From Nostoc sp. CHAB 5836 (GTDB lineage Bacteria; Cyanobacteriota; Cyanobacteriia; Cyanobacteriales; Nostocaceae), in NCBI RefSeq assembly GCF_020829445.1, contig NZ_JAIVFV010000054.1:1-40172 (forward strand): 40,172 bases of DNA, given 5' to 3'. Of this stretch, positions 1 through 6,902 are shown piece by piece (the first letter of the stretch is position 1; each line of letters starts with the position of its first letter). The notes below the pieces were generated by a model. It saw only the letters and a program-made list of their open reading frames with translations. It was not told the DNA's origin and did no database searches. The position numbers and the translations under genes are program-made.

Positions 1-143
1 ATATGCAAAGTTTCCGAGAGCATTACCGAGCGGCTGATGTTTTATTGGTTGATGATATTCAGTTTCTTGAAGGCAAGGAATACACCCAAGAAGAATTCTT
101 TTATACTTTTAATACTTTACATGAAGCCGCAGCATTTTGTTGA
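1..143 (+). pseudogene. dnaA: dnaA-like fragment, truncated by an early stop
   Basis: The frame open from base 3 to the TGA at 141-143 reads as the middle of the replication initiator DnaA. It contains the Walker B stretch [15 protein letters not shown], followed by [15 protein letters not shown], typical of cyanobacterial DnaA. In intact DnaA the next residues are about GKQVV and then the sensor region. Here the frame changes to AAAFC and stops, and no other frame downstream resumes DnaA. The rest of the AAA+ domain and the DNA-binding domain are missing. The upstream part lies outside the window, so I cannot tell whether this is a short duplicated piece or the broken 3' end of a longer copy. 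A G-run/C-run hairpin sits just after it at 150-166, and 144-288 holds no gene I can support. Confidence 0.75.
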
Positions 144-288
144 GAAGCTGGGGGGGATTTCCCCCCGCAGGAAATTAAACCAAATACCAAGAAAAAGGTC
201 AAGGGTAAAACCAGGAAGGAGGGAGTGGAGGAGAAATTTGGAATTTTTTTCTTCTCCTTTCTCCCTCTTTGATGAAATTGATGCGCCA

Positions 289-927
289 TTATTCTTGGAT
301 TTCTAGGTGTCCATCACTAGTTCTGGGGTCTTCCAAAAAACCTATGCCAGATAACGGCCGGTATGGATAGCTTTGACGAGGGTTTTTTTGAATATCCTCT
401 TTGATGGCTTCTAAATCAATGTAGCGATCGCTTACATTAATTAAGCTGTCGCTGGTCATGGAACGCAAGCTCACTACTTCTACCCGCACGCCACGATAGC
501 TGACTGAATTGACCGCATAAGCCAGATCCCCATCACCGCTAACTAAAACTGCGGTATCATAGGAATCTACCAGTGCCATCATGTCTACTGCTATTTCTAC
601 ATCCAGGTTAGCTTTTTTAGAGCCATCTGGTAGCTGGACTAAATCTTTAGCAATGACTCGATAGCCATTACGACGCATCCACAACAGAAACCCCTGTTGC
701 TTCTCGTTTGTGCGGTCTACACCAGTGTAGAAAAAAGAGCGCAGTAGTCTAGAACCTCCTGTTAATCTACACAATAGCTTGGTGTAGTCGATTTCAATCC
801 CTAGTTGCAGTGCAGCGTAAAACAAATTTGAGCCATCAATAAATATGGCTACCCTACCCCGATTCTCCAAAACCTGTTCTGGCGTAAAGATTGAATCGTT
901 TTCCAAATTATTCAACATTGTTGTCAT
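289..927 (-). CDS. NYN-domain (LabA/DUF88-like) PIN-fold protein
   Basis: This 212-residue protein belongs to the NYN/DUF88 family of predicted metal-dependent ribonucleases with a PIN-like fold, which includes the cyanobacterial circadian protein LabA. The acidic active-site set is visible: D31 and N34 in FIDGSN, D109 and D115 in the KANLDVEIAVDMM stretch, and D132 and D134 in VSGDGD. The domain spans roughly residues 24-175, with a short charged tail after it. A second ATG three codons in is possible, but the listed start has no competitor further upstream. It runs alone on the minus strand, with about 157 bases between it and metG, so it probably has its own promoter. An RNA substrate is inferred from the family; the real target is unknown. 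Confidence 0.85.
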   Translation of the reverse strand: MTTMLNNLENDSIFTPEQVLENRGRVAIFIDGSNLFYAALQLGIEIDYTKLLCRLTGGSRLLRSFFYTGVDRTNEKQQGFLLWMRRNGYRVIAKDLVQLPDGSKKANLDVEIAVDMMALVDSYDTAVLVSGDGDLAYAVNSVSYRGVRVEVVSLRSMTSDSLINVSDRYIDLEAIKEDIQKNPRQSYPYRPLSGIGFLEDPRTSDGHLEIQE

Positions 928-1084
928 ACCTCAATTTTTATCCCTGTTATTTTTGATACAAATTACCAACTTTTAGATGCTAGTCACAGCGGCTTATGAT
1001 AATGTTCCGGAGCTAATTTAAATTAGGCCCCGATAAATTTTTTGAGAAAATAAGAAATTGAACAAAATCAGAGTTTGATAAGGA

Positions 1085-2689
1085 CTAATCGTTTTTCGGG
1101 GGTTCTATTCGCTTAAAAATCGGTTGGGGTGTACCCAACTGTTGTTTGCTCGATAGTAGTCCCCATGTAGCATGGATGGTAAAAGGAGCGTTAACTGAAC
1201 TTTGTTTTTGATCGTTCAAATTTATCCCAAAGCCTAGCTGCTGATAAATATCGCTACTAATGTTCGGAATAATTGGGGATAGCAGATAAGCTGCTAGTCT
1301 AACTGATTCTAGAACTGCGTAGAGAACTTTTTCCACCGACTCCTGCTGTCCCTGTTTATACAATGACCAAGGAGCTTGTTCATCAATAAACTTATTACTG
1401 GCTTGTACCAGTGAAAGGATAGCCCCGCAGGCTTGATTGAAAGCTAGCTCTTGATATGCTTGTTTCACCTGTTCCCCTAGACGCAAACCAATTGCTTTCA
1501 AAGGATTTTCGTCAGGAATGGCTTCATTGCCAATTGATGGGACATTATTCTCAGCGCAGTATTTCTTCACCATGTTCAAGGTGCGATTGAGCAAATTACC
1601 TAAATCATTTGCCAAATCTGCATTCAAAACATTAATGAACCTAACTTCATTAAAATCTCCATCCTTGCCAAATTCGATTTCCTTAAGGAAGTAATAACGA
1701 ACGGCATCACTACCATAGCGCTGAACTAACGCCACAGGGTCAAGGGTGTTACCCAGACTTTTGCCCATCTTTTGCCCATCTTTGGTCAAAAAGCCATGTC
1801 CAAATACTCGCTCTGGTAAGGGTAAGCCAGCCGACAACAGCATTGCGGGCCAGTAAACTGCATGAAAGCGCAGAATATCTTTACCAATTAGGTGCAAATT
1901 AATTGGCCACCATTTTTCTAAAGCATTTGCTAAAGTCGGTTCTGCGTCTGGTTCTAGTAATGCTGTGACATAAGCTAGCAGCGCATCAAACCAGACATAA
2001 AGGGTGTGCTTGGGATCAATTGGTACGGGAAAACCCCAATCTACATTCACCCGCGAAATTGAAAAGTCTTGCAGCCCTTGATTTACAAAGTTAAGGACTT
2101 CATTCCGCCGACTTTCTGGCTGGATAAAATCCGGTCTAGATTGGTAAAATTCTGTCAGCTTAGTTTGATATTTGGATAAGCGGAAAAAATAGTTTTGCTC
2201 GTCTCGCCACTCGACTTCTTTGTTAATATGAATCGGGCAACGGTGTCCTTCTAACAGATCCCGTTCTTCTTTGAATTCTTCGCAGGATACGCAGTACCAG
2301 CCTTTTTGTTGTCCTTGGTAGATATCACCAGATTGCCAAACTCGCTCAAAGAATTCTTTGACGATCGCTTCATGACGAGGTGCAGTAGTCCGACTAAAGC
2401 GATCGTATTGAATGTCTAGTAACTGCCATAAACTCATAAAGCTAGGGACAATTTCATCGCAAAACTCTTGTGGCGCTTTGCCTAAACTTTCTGCTGATCG
2501 CTGAATTTTTTGCCCATGTTCATCTGTACCTGTAATTAGTAATACCTTATGTCCCCGTAGCCTGTGAAATCGCGCCACGACATCGGCTGCGATCGTCGTA
2601 TAAGCACTGCCTATATGGGGGACATCGTTTACATAATACAAGGGTGTTGTTAGCGCAAATGTCAATTCTTTTTTATTCACTAGATTCAT
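1085..2689 (-). CDS. metG: Methionyl-tRNA synthetase
   Basis: Class I aminoacyl-tRNA synthetase charging tRNA-Met in the cytosol. The 534-residue product carries the HIGH-type signature as HIGS (H25-S28) after PLYYVNDVP, the TGTDEHGQ motif near residue 53, and the KMSKS loop as KMGKS at 307-311. The connective domain has C133, C136, C151 and H154 in a zinc-knuckle-like arrangement. The helical anticodon-binding domain occupies about residues 340-510, and there is no C-terminal tRNA-binding EMAP/Trbp111 extension, which fits the short cyanobacterial form. The only credible start is the ATG at 2689, 18 codons before YVND. It is transcribed away from the acyltransferase at 3069, and 2690-3068 should contain its promoter. 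Confidence 0.97.
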   Translation of the reverse strand: MNLVNKKELTFALTTPLYYVNDVPHIGSAYTTIAADVVARFHRLRGHKVLLITGTDEHGQKIQRSAESLGKAPQEFCDEIVPSFMSLWQLLDIQYDRFSRTTAPRHEAIVKEFFERVWQSGDIYQGQQKGWYCVSCEEFKEERDLLEGHRCPIHINKEVEWRDEQNYFFRLSKYQTKLTEFYQSRPDFIQPESRRNEVLNFVNQGLQDFSISRVNVDWGFPVPIDPKHTLYVWFDALLAYVTALLEPDAEPTLANALEKWWPINLHLIGKDILRFHAVYWPAMLLSAGLPLPERVFGHGFLTKDGQKMGKSLGNTLDPVALVQRYGSDAVRYYFLKEIEFGKDGDFNEVRFINVLNADLANDLGNLLNRTLNMVKKYCAENNVPSIGNEAIPDENPLKAIGLRLGEQVKQAYQELAFNQACGAILSLVQASNKFIDEQAPWSLYKQGQQESVEKVLYAVLESVRLAAYLLSPIIPNISSDIYQQLGFGINLNDQKQSSVNAPFTIHATWGLLSSKQQLGTPQPIFKRIEPPKND

Positions 2690-3068
2690 GCAAAATAAAA
2701 ATTAACTTAATTAAAACGTTTTACATCTTAGCTTTGGTCGGCAAAACCAGGGGATTATACAATATTATTCCTATTTTTTCCAAAAACATCTTCATCCTAG
2801 CAAATTTATCAGGTCAAGAATTGTTTTGTAATATGGATCAATTCAATTCATTTTTACCTAAAAGATGGAAATTAACTAATTATAATTTTTTTGAATAGTT
2901 TCTATTAGATATATTGTAATCAAGAATACATAACTGAGAAGGCAGAAAATCTAGCTGCTTTTGTGGATGAGATATTTCTATCTTAAGACGGTCATGAGAA
3001 TAGTAAAGAAATGTAAAAATTAAGTCAAGATGAATTGCCATATTTACCAGAAAATATATTGATTAAGT
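2690..3068. other. AT-rich divergent intergenic region, no gene
   Basis: The 379 bases between metG (minus) and the acyltransferase (plus) are strongly AT-rich and must hold both divergent promoters. I see no convincing -35/-10 pair, no repeat and no structured RNA. An 84-codon open frame overlaps the metG start and crosses this region, but its low-complexity hydrophobic composition does not resemble a protein. Confidence 0.5.
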
Positions 3069-3794
3069 ATGAGTCGAAATAGCCCCCTAGAGATTTCTCG
3101 CGCTTTGGTGGCGGCACTCTCAACGCAAATGTTTCGCTATTATGAGGATCGCATTCCCCAGGATGCCAGTGTGTTGGTAGTCAGCAATCACCGCAGCTTT
3201 ATGGATGCACTGATTTTAATGGCGGCTTTATCAAGTCCGATTCGCTTTGCTTGCCATCACTACATGGGACAAGTGCCACTCATGCGGGAAATTGTCACCG
3301 GTCAATTGGGGTGTTTCCCCTTGGAAGAAACTCAAAACCGCCAGCAGAGCTTTTTTTCGCAGTCGCAGATGCTATTGCAGTCGAAGCAGATGGTGGGAGT
3401 ATTTCCAGAAGGGACTGAACCAATGGTGAAATTTACTCAACCAAACCAGGTGGGTGAGTTTCAGAGGGGATTTGCACATTTGGCATTGCGAGCGAATGTG
3501 CAGGATTTAGCAATTTTACCGATGGCGATCGCCTCCTTAGAAGAGGTCAACACTTCTGGCTTCCCCTTAAAGCTTTTGAGTGTATTTGACCCTTCAGAAC
3601 CCCTATTTAACCAAGGTGGCTGGCATCCTTTGGTAATTTATCATCGGGTTGCAGTGTTAATCGGTCGTCCTTATTGGATTACGCCCCAACATCATCAAAA
3701 ATATCATGGTAAACAAGCCAGAACTGTTGTGGCTGAACTGACAGAACACTGTCATGGTGAAATTAGCAATTTACTGCGTCAAGGTTGCTATTAG
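3069..3794 (+). CDS. PlsC-type 1-acylglycerol-phosphate acyltransferase family protein
   Basis: A 241-residue member of the PlsC/LPLAT family, which transfers acyl groups to glycerolipid acceptors at the membrane. Motif I is NHRSFMD, with catalytic H41 and D46. Motif III is FPEGTE (E114-T116), close to the consensus FPEGTR but with Glu at the last position. There is no obvious N-terminal transmembrane segment, unlike many PlsC enzymes. It is clearly different from the second acyltransferase in this window (26371-27009), which is nearer to canonical cyanobacterial PlsC, so the acceptor may differ. An alpha/beta hydrolase follows about 430 bases downstream on the same strand, but the gap is filled with repeats, so co-transcription is uncertain. 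Confidence 0.85.
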   Translation: MSRNSPLEISRALVAALSTQMFRYYEDRIPQDASVLVVSNHRSFMDALILMAALSSPIRFACHHYMGQVPLMREIVTGQLGCFPLEETQNRQQSFFSQSQMLLQSKQMVGVFPEGTEPMVKFTQPNQVGEFQRGFAHLALRANVQDLAILPMAIASLEEVNTSGFPLKLLSVFDPSEPLFNQGGWHPLVIYHRVAVLIGRPYWITPQHHQKYHGKQARTVVAELTEHCHGEISNLLRQGCY

Positions 3795-3801
3795 AGCCAT
3801 T

Positions 3802-3992
3802 AGACATAGGAGTGAAAATGAATTAGGACTTACGCAAAAACTCTCTGAAACTCTTGTTCCTTTGCGTCCTTTGCGTCCTTTGCGGTTCGTTTTTTCATGA
3901 TTTTGCGTAAGTCCTGTGAATGTAGAGACGTTGCATTGCAACGTCTCTACAAGGGTTTCAGGTAACGCATAATTAATTTCTACCAGACGTCT
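3802..3992 (+). repeat. R1 element, copy 1 (interrupted by R2)
   Basis: Dispersed element beginning AGACATAGGAGTGAAAA and ending near AGACGTCT, so its ends are short inverted repeats. The other copies (20380-20472, 28641-28733) are 93 bp. This one is longer because another element (R2) has inserted after GAAT. The core is a palindrome at 3922-3950 with arms GTAGAGACGTTGCA and TGCAACGTCTCTAC. No flanking direct repeat is evident at this copy. Confidence 0.8.
3824..3916. mobile_element. R2 MITE-like element nested in R1
   Basis: A 93-bp insertion bounded by perfect 15-bp inverted repeats AGGACTTACGCAAAA (3825-3839) and TTTTGCGTAAGTCCT (3901-3915). It is flanked by the 5-bp direct repeat TGAAT (3819-3823 and 3917-3921), only one copy of which exists at the matching site of the uninterrupted R1 at 20380. 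That comparison shows insertion with target duplication. It encodes nothing, so a transposase would have to act in trans. Confidence 0.8.
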
Positions 3993-4049
3993 ACATGGAT
4001 TTTGGATTGTCAGAACAATCAAGAGTTCAAAAGTTTTATACCATTAAGG

Positions 4050-4180
4050 CGATGTGCAACTTATTCTTGAAACCCCATTTCCATTCCTCTCCCCCACTCC
4101 TATAGAGGCTTTGAATCTTACTCCCCAACCCTTGTAGCGTTGGGGTTGGGGGTTAGGTTTGAGAGAAAGTTGCACACGGC
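4050..4180. repeat. R3 G/C-rich repeat with inverted ends, copy 1
   Basis: A block of about 131 bp with inverted ends ATGTGCAACTT on the left and AAGTTGCACAC on the right. Inside are C-rich and G-rich tracts around GAGGCTTTGAATCTTACTCC. The same internal sequence recurs at about 28750-28829 and, inverted, inside the giant kinase gene at 18232-18321. No coding content. Confidence 0.65.
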
Positions 4181-4192
4181 GTTACCATTAAC

Positions 4193-4229
4193 AAATGACC
4201 ATTGACTACTGACCAATGACCAATGACTA
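4193..4229 (+). repeat. TGACCAA heptamer repeat reaching into a start codon
   Basis: Several units of the STRR-type heptamer (ATGACCA, with ATTGACT variants) precede and overlap the start of the alpha/beta hydrolase gene. ATGs occur at 4216 and 4223, seven bases apart, and the second is the gene's start. Confidence 0.8.
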
Positions 4230-5041
4230 TCTCTGAAGTTGAGCTAAACCCTTGTTTCCTGACTCCTGAACGAGTACAGCCAGAGTATCCGCTGTTGGTA
4301 TATTTACCAGGAATGGATGGAACAGGTCAGCTATTGCGATCGCAAACCGCAGGATTAGAAACTGGCTTTGATGTGCGCTCTTTGGCGATTCCCCGGAAAG
4401 ACCTTAACACTTGGGATATGCTAACTAAGAGTGTATTGGACTTGATCCACGCCGAATTAGAAAAAAGCTCTCAGAGGCCAGTTTACCTGTGTGGTGAGTC
4501 TTTTGGTGGTTGCTTGGCAATGAAAGTGGCAATCCAAGCACCTCACCTATTTAAGCGAATCATCCTAATTAACCCCGCTTCATCCTTTCAGCTTCGCCCT
4601 TGGTTGAATTGGGCATCCCAACTAACTTACTTAGTGCCATCAGGATTGTATGATCTTGGCGCACTGGGGCTATTGCCGTTTCTAGCATCTTTGCCACGGA
4701 TTTCTCGGAGCGATCGCCATGATCTGCTGAAAACTATGCGTTCTGTCCCATCAGAAACCGTTCTTTGGCGGTTGTCTTTACTGCGAGAATTTCGTGTTGA
4801 TGAGGAACAGTTAGGTAACTTAACTCAACCAGTTTTGTTAATTGCCGGTGGTAGCGATCGCCTTTTGCCTTCTGTAACTGAAGTGAAGCGGATAGCCAAC
4901 ATCTTACCAAATAAAAAGATTGTGGTGTTGCCCAATTGTGGACACGCTTGCTTGCTAGAGGAAGATATTAATCTCTATGAAATTCTTAAGGTTAACGACT
5001 TTTTAGAATTTAAAGCTGATATAGGTAGAGTTAAAAAGTAA
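4223..5041 (+). CDS. Alpha/beta hydrolase, resembling the phytyl-ester-synthase hydrolase domain
   Basis: A 272-residue alpha/beta hydrolase. The triad can be read directly: nucleophile S93 in GESFGG, acid D212 in GGSDRLLPS, and base H241 in NCGHACLLEE. The N-terminal PLLVYLPGMDGTG supplies the oxyanion region. The stretch from there through LINPASSF resembles the hydrolase half of plant plastid phytyl ester synthases and related cyanobacterial esterase-like proteins, so an acyl-lipid or phytol-related substrate is plausible but inferred. The start must lie upstream of PLLVYLPG, and the ATG at 4223, inside the heptamer repeat, is the only candidate. No Shine-Dalgarno sequence is visible there. 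It lies downstream of an acyltransferase gene on the same strand. Confidence 0.8.
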   Translation: MTISEVELNPCFLTPERVQPEYPLLVYLPGMDGTGQLLRSQTAGLETGFDVRSLAIPRKDLNTWDMLTKSVLDLIHAELEKSSQRPVYLCGESFGGCLAMKVAIQAPHLFKRIILINPASSFQLRPWLNWASQLTYLVPSGLYDLGALGLLPFLASLPRISRSDRHDLLKTMRSVPSETVLWRLSLLREFRVDEEQLGNLTQPVLLIAGGSDRLLPSVTEVKRIANILPNKKIVVLPNCGHACLLEEDINLYEILKVNDFLEFKADIGRVKK

Positions 5042-5122
5042 AAAGTATGCTACACATAAATGCAGCCAGATCATAACCTTTATTTTTCCTTCATTACCAT
5101 TCCTCACTACCGTGGCACAGGT

Positions 5123-5225
5123 GCGGCTACACGAGACAAAACCTGCCTACGCAGGTTAAAAACCTTGATTTTGTATTAGTCCACGCAGGTGGACTTAGTT
5201 TGTGTAGTAGCGAATTCTATTCGCC
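5123..5225 (+). repeat. R4 dispersed repeat, copy 1
   Basis: Starts GCGGCTACAC and ends near GCGAATTCTATTCGCC, with internal hairpins (CCTGCCTACGCAGG; GTCCACGCAGGTGGAC). A diverged copy lies at 20478-20572 with the same start and a matching end. The type is common in Nostoc intergenic DNA. The 5042-5334 gap holds no gene. Confidence 0.65.
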
Positions 5226-5228
5226 CAA

Positions 5229-5246
5229 TACTTTTCAAACAACCTC
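5229..5246 (-). repeat. Solo end of an R5 element
   Basis: TACTTTTCAAACAACCTC matches the right-hand inverted end of the R5 elements at 32310-32546 and 37785-37947. No partner end is visible in the gap, so this is a remnant. Confidence 0.55.
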
Positions 5247-5334
5247 TAACGAATTGTACTTATCGAGAGATGTCAAAGCCGCTAAAACTTCGCTATAACT
5301 TGAAAGAAAGAGGCTTTACAGGAAGTGTCAAGCA

Positions 5335-6558
5335 ATGGCAGACAAACCCCAAGAAATAGAGGTGAATAAATTAGTTAATTCACCCAGAGAAACTTCAGAA
5401 GTAAAAATCCAGGCTCAATCATCAGTAGAAAATGAACCGTCTATAGTAGAGTCTTTTATTAAAACTGTTGGTCAAACTGGCCAAGCAGTTTTAGATACCG
5501 CAGTAGGGGTGGGAGAAGCCACGGCGAAAGAAACACACAAGTTTATTGAGCAAACAACTCAAAGCAGTGGTCAGTTTGTGAATCGCCTGAGCGAAAATTG
5601 GCTGATTAGAAAACTATCTGGATTGTTAAATCTCAATTGGCTAATTAGTGATACTAACCTTGTTGATTTGGAAAAAGCAGAAGCGGCGGTAAACAAGCTT
5701 AAGCAACAGTATCCAAATGAATCACCCAACCAGATTGCTCACCGAATCATGGTAGAAAAAGCAACTCAAGCAGGGACAGTGGGACTAGCCACTAGTATTT
5801 TGCCAGGAATAGCAGTGGCATTGTTAGCAATTGATTTAACAGCAACAACAAAATTGCAGTCAGAAATGCTTTATCAAATTGCATCTGTCTACGGACTAGA
5901 TTTAAAAGATCCTGCTCGTAAAGGTGAAATTTTGGCAATTTTTGGATTGGCTTTAGGTGGAGGTAGTCTTTTAAAAGCTGCGGGATTAGGCTTGTTACGA
6001 AATGTGCCCTTGGCGGGTGCGGTAATTGGAGCTAGTTCAAATGCAACGATGATCTATTCATTGGGGTATGCTGCTTGTCGATTTTACGAAGCCAAGTTGG
6101 ATGAATCAACTTCTTTAGCATCACCACAGACATTAGCAACATTAAAAGCCGAAAGTGAAAAGTATCTAGAAAGTGCGATCGCTCAAGAAGCCATCATGGA
6201 TCAAATTTTAGTTCAGATGATCCTAGCTAGTCATCCAGAAAAGACTTGGAAAGAAATTTTGCCAGAATTACAAACTCTAAACCTCACTCCTAACTCATTG
6301 GATACCATTGCCCAAAACATCAAATCGCCCAAGCCTTTAGATGTACTGCTCAATCAATTAAATCGTGATTTTGCCATACCCTTATTGGCTCAATGTTACA
6401 AAATTGCCCAGCTTGACAATCAGATTACAGCAGCTGAGCGAAAAATAATAGAAGCGATCGCCAGCAAATTTGACATTGACACAAATGCAATTGGGGCATT
6501 AGGTAGAGGAGGTGAAAAAGTCGAGTTCCGAGCGGAGTTCACAAATATCAAATTCTAA
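5335..6558 (+). CDS. DUF697/EcsC-like membrane protein with TerB-like C-terminus
   Basis: A 407-residue protein of unknown function. Residues 1-100 are polar and contain repeated T/G/E-rich amphipathic stretches (about 43-85). The middle (about 145-260) has the hydrophobic glycine/alanine-rich segments of DUF697/EcsC-like proteins, for example around TSILPGIAVALLAIDLTAT and LALGGGSLLKAAGLGLL, suggesting membrane insertion. The C-terminal part (about 345-395), LLAQCYKIAQLDNQITAAER, looks like a TerB-type helical domain. The last 15 residues change character, and the 3' end overlaps a small minus-strand frame by 11 bases. Family assignment is by pattern only. Proteins of this type are often tied to stress or envelope functions, but nothing here fixes a role. 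Confidence 0.7.
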   Translation: MADKPQEIEVNKLVNSPRETSEVKIQAQSSVENEPSIVESFIKTVGQTGQAVLDTAVGVGEATAKETHKFIEQTTQSSGQFVNRLSENWLIRKLSGLLNLNWLISDTNLVDLEKAEAAVNKLKQQYPNESPNQIAHRIMVEKATQAGTVGLATSILPGIAVALLAIDLTATTKLQSEMLYQIASVYGLDLKDPARKGEILAIFGLALGGGSLLKAAGLGLLRNVPLAGAVIGASSNATMIYSLGYAACRFYEAKLDESTSLASPQTLATLKAESEKYLESAIAQEAIMDQILVQMILASHPEKTWKEILPELQTLNLTPNSLDTIAQNIKSPKPLDVLLNQLNRDFAIPLLAQCYKIAQLDNQITAAERKIIEAIASKFDIDTNAIGALGRGGEKVEFRAEFTNIKF

Positions 6559-6700
6559 CTCGAACTTTATATTGCTGTTTCTCTAGCCTAAGTTTTTGTC
6601 TAGTTAATTCCTGAGCTATTAACTCTTGAGCGCGGCTTTCGATTTCAACTTGGCTTTCTATTGGCTGTTCTTTAATTTTTTCTCTTAGGCTTTTACCCAT
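6548..6700 (-). CDS. Small charged helical protein, 50 residues
   Basis: A 50-codon frame on the minus strand, starting MGKSLREKIKEQPIES and ending QQYKVRVRI. The composition (E/K/Q/R-rich, heptad-like Leu/Ile) predicts one long helix or coiled coil followed by a short strand. It is preceded by purine-rich GAGGAAGGGTAAGAAGA, which could serve as ribosome binding site. Its 3' end overlaps the convergent gene at 5335-6558 by 11 bases. Another frame ends (TAA at 6706-6708) five bases before its ATG, so it may be the second gene of a broken pair. I do not recognise the family, and chance occurrence cannot be excluded. Confidence 0.45.
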   Translation of the reverse strand: MGKSLREKIKEQPIESQVEIESRAQELIAQELTRQKLRLEKQQYKVRVRI

Positions 6701-6705
6701 TCTTC

Positions 6706-6774
6706 TTACCCTTCCTCTTCTAGTTTTTGAAGATGACTCTTATATCGTGCATCAGCTTTTTGAATTAAGCTCCC
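6706..6774 (-). pseudogene. 3' remnant of a gene cut by the 9-mer repeat
   Basis: Reading the minus strand toward the small gene at 6548-6700, the codons give SLIQKADARYKSHLQKLEEEG then TAA, a protein-like charged helix. Upstream the frame meets a stop inside the 9-mer tandem repeat, with no start codon. It looks like the C-terminal end of a gene whose 5' part was lost or replaced by the repeat. The family is not recognised. Confidence 0.35.
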
Positions 6775-6842
6775 TCATCCCCCTCATCCCCCTCATCCCC
6801 CTCATCCCCCTCATCCCCCTCACCCCCCTCACCCCCCTCACC
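6771..6842. repeat. Tandem 9-mer repeat (CCCCCTCAT)n
   Basis: About seven to eight head-to-tail copies of CCCCCTCAT, the last ones changed to CCCCCTCAC. The same unit, inverted (GGGGGATGA), occurs inside mutS2 at about 30370-30415. It ends about 60 bases before pepA. The remainder of 6559-6902 holds the small minus-strand frames described separately. Confidence 0.9.
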
Positions 6843-6902
6843 ATGAAACAAGAATTTTGAGCAATACTGGTACAGGAAGGAATATTTACACAAAATCGCA
6901 AA

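Noticed and set aside
101..289. 62-codon minus-strand frame with a lipoprotein-like LISCGG
   Set aside because: Antisense to the dnaA fragment; the hydrophobic stretch is short and its position and composition look accidental.
2644..2898. 84-codon plus-strand frame over the metG start
   Set aside because: Overlaps the conserved metG N-terminus on the other strand; low-complexity composition, no ribosome binding site.
3771..4022. 83-codon minus-strand frame
   Set aside because: Almost entirely translated R1/R2 repeat sequence.
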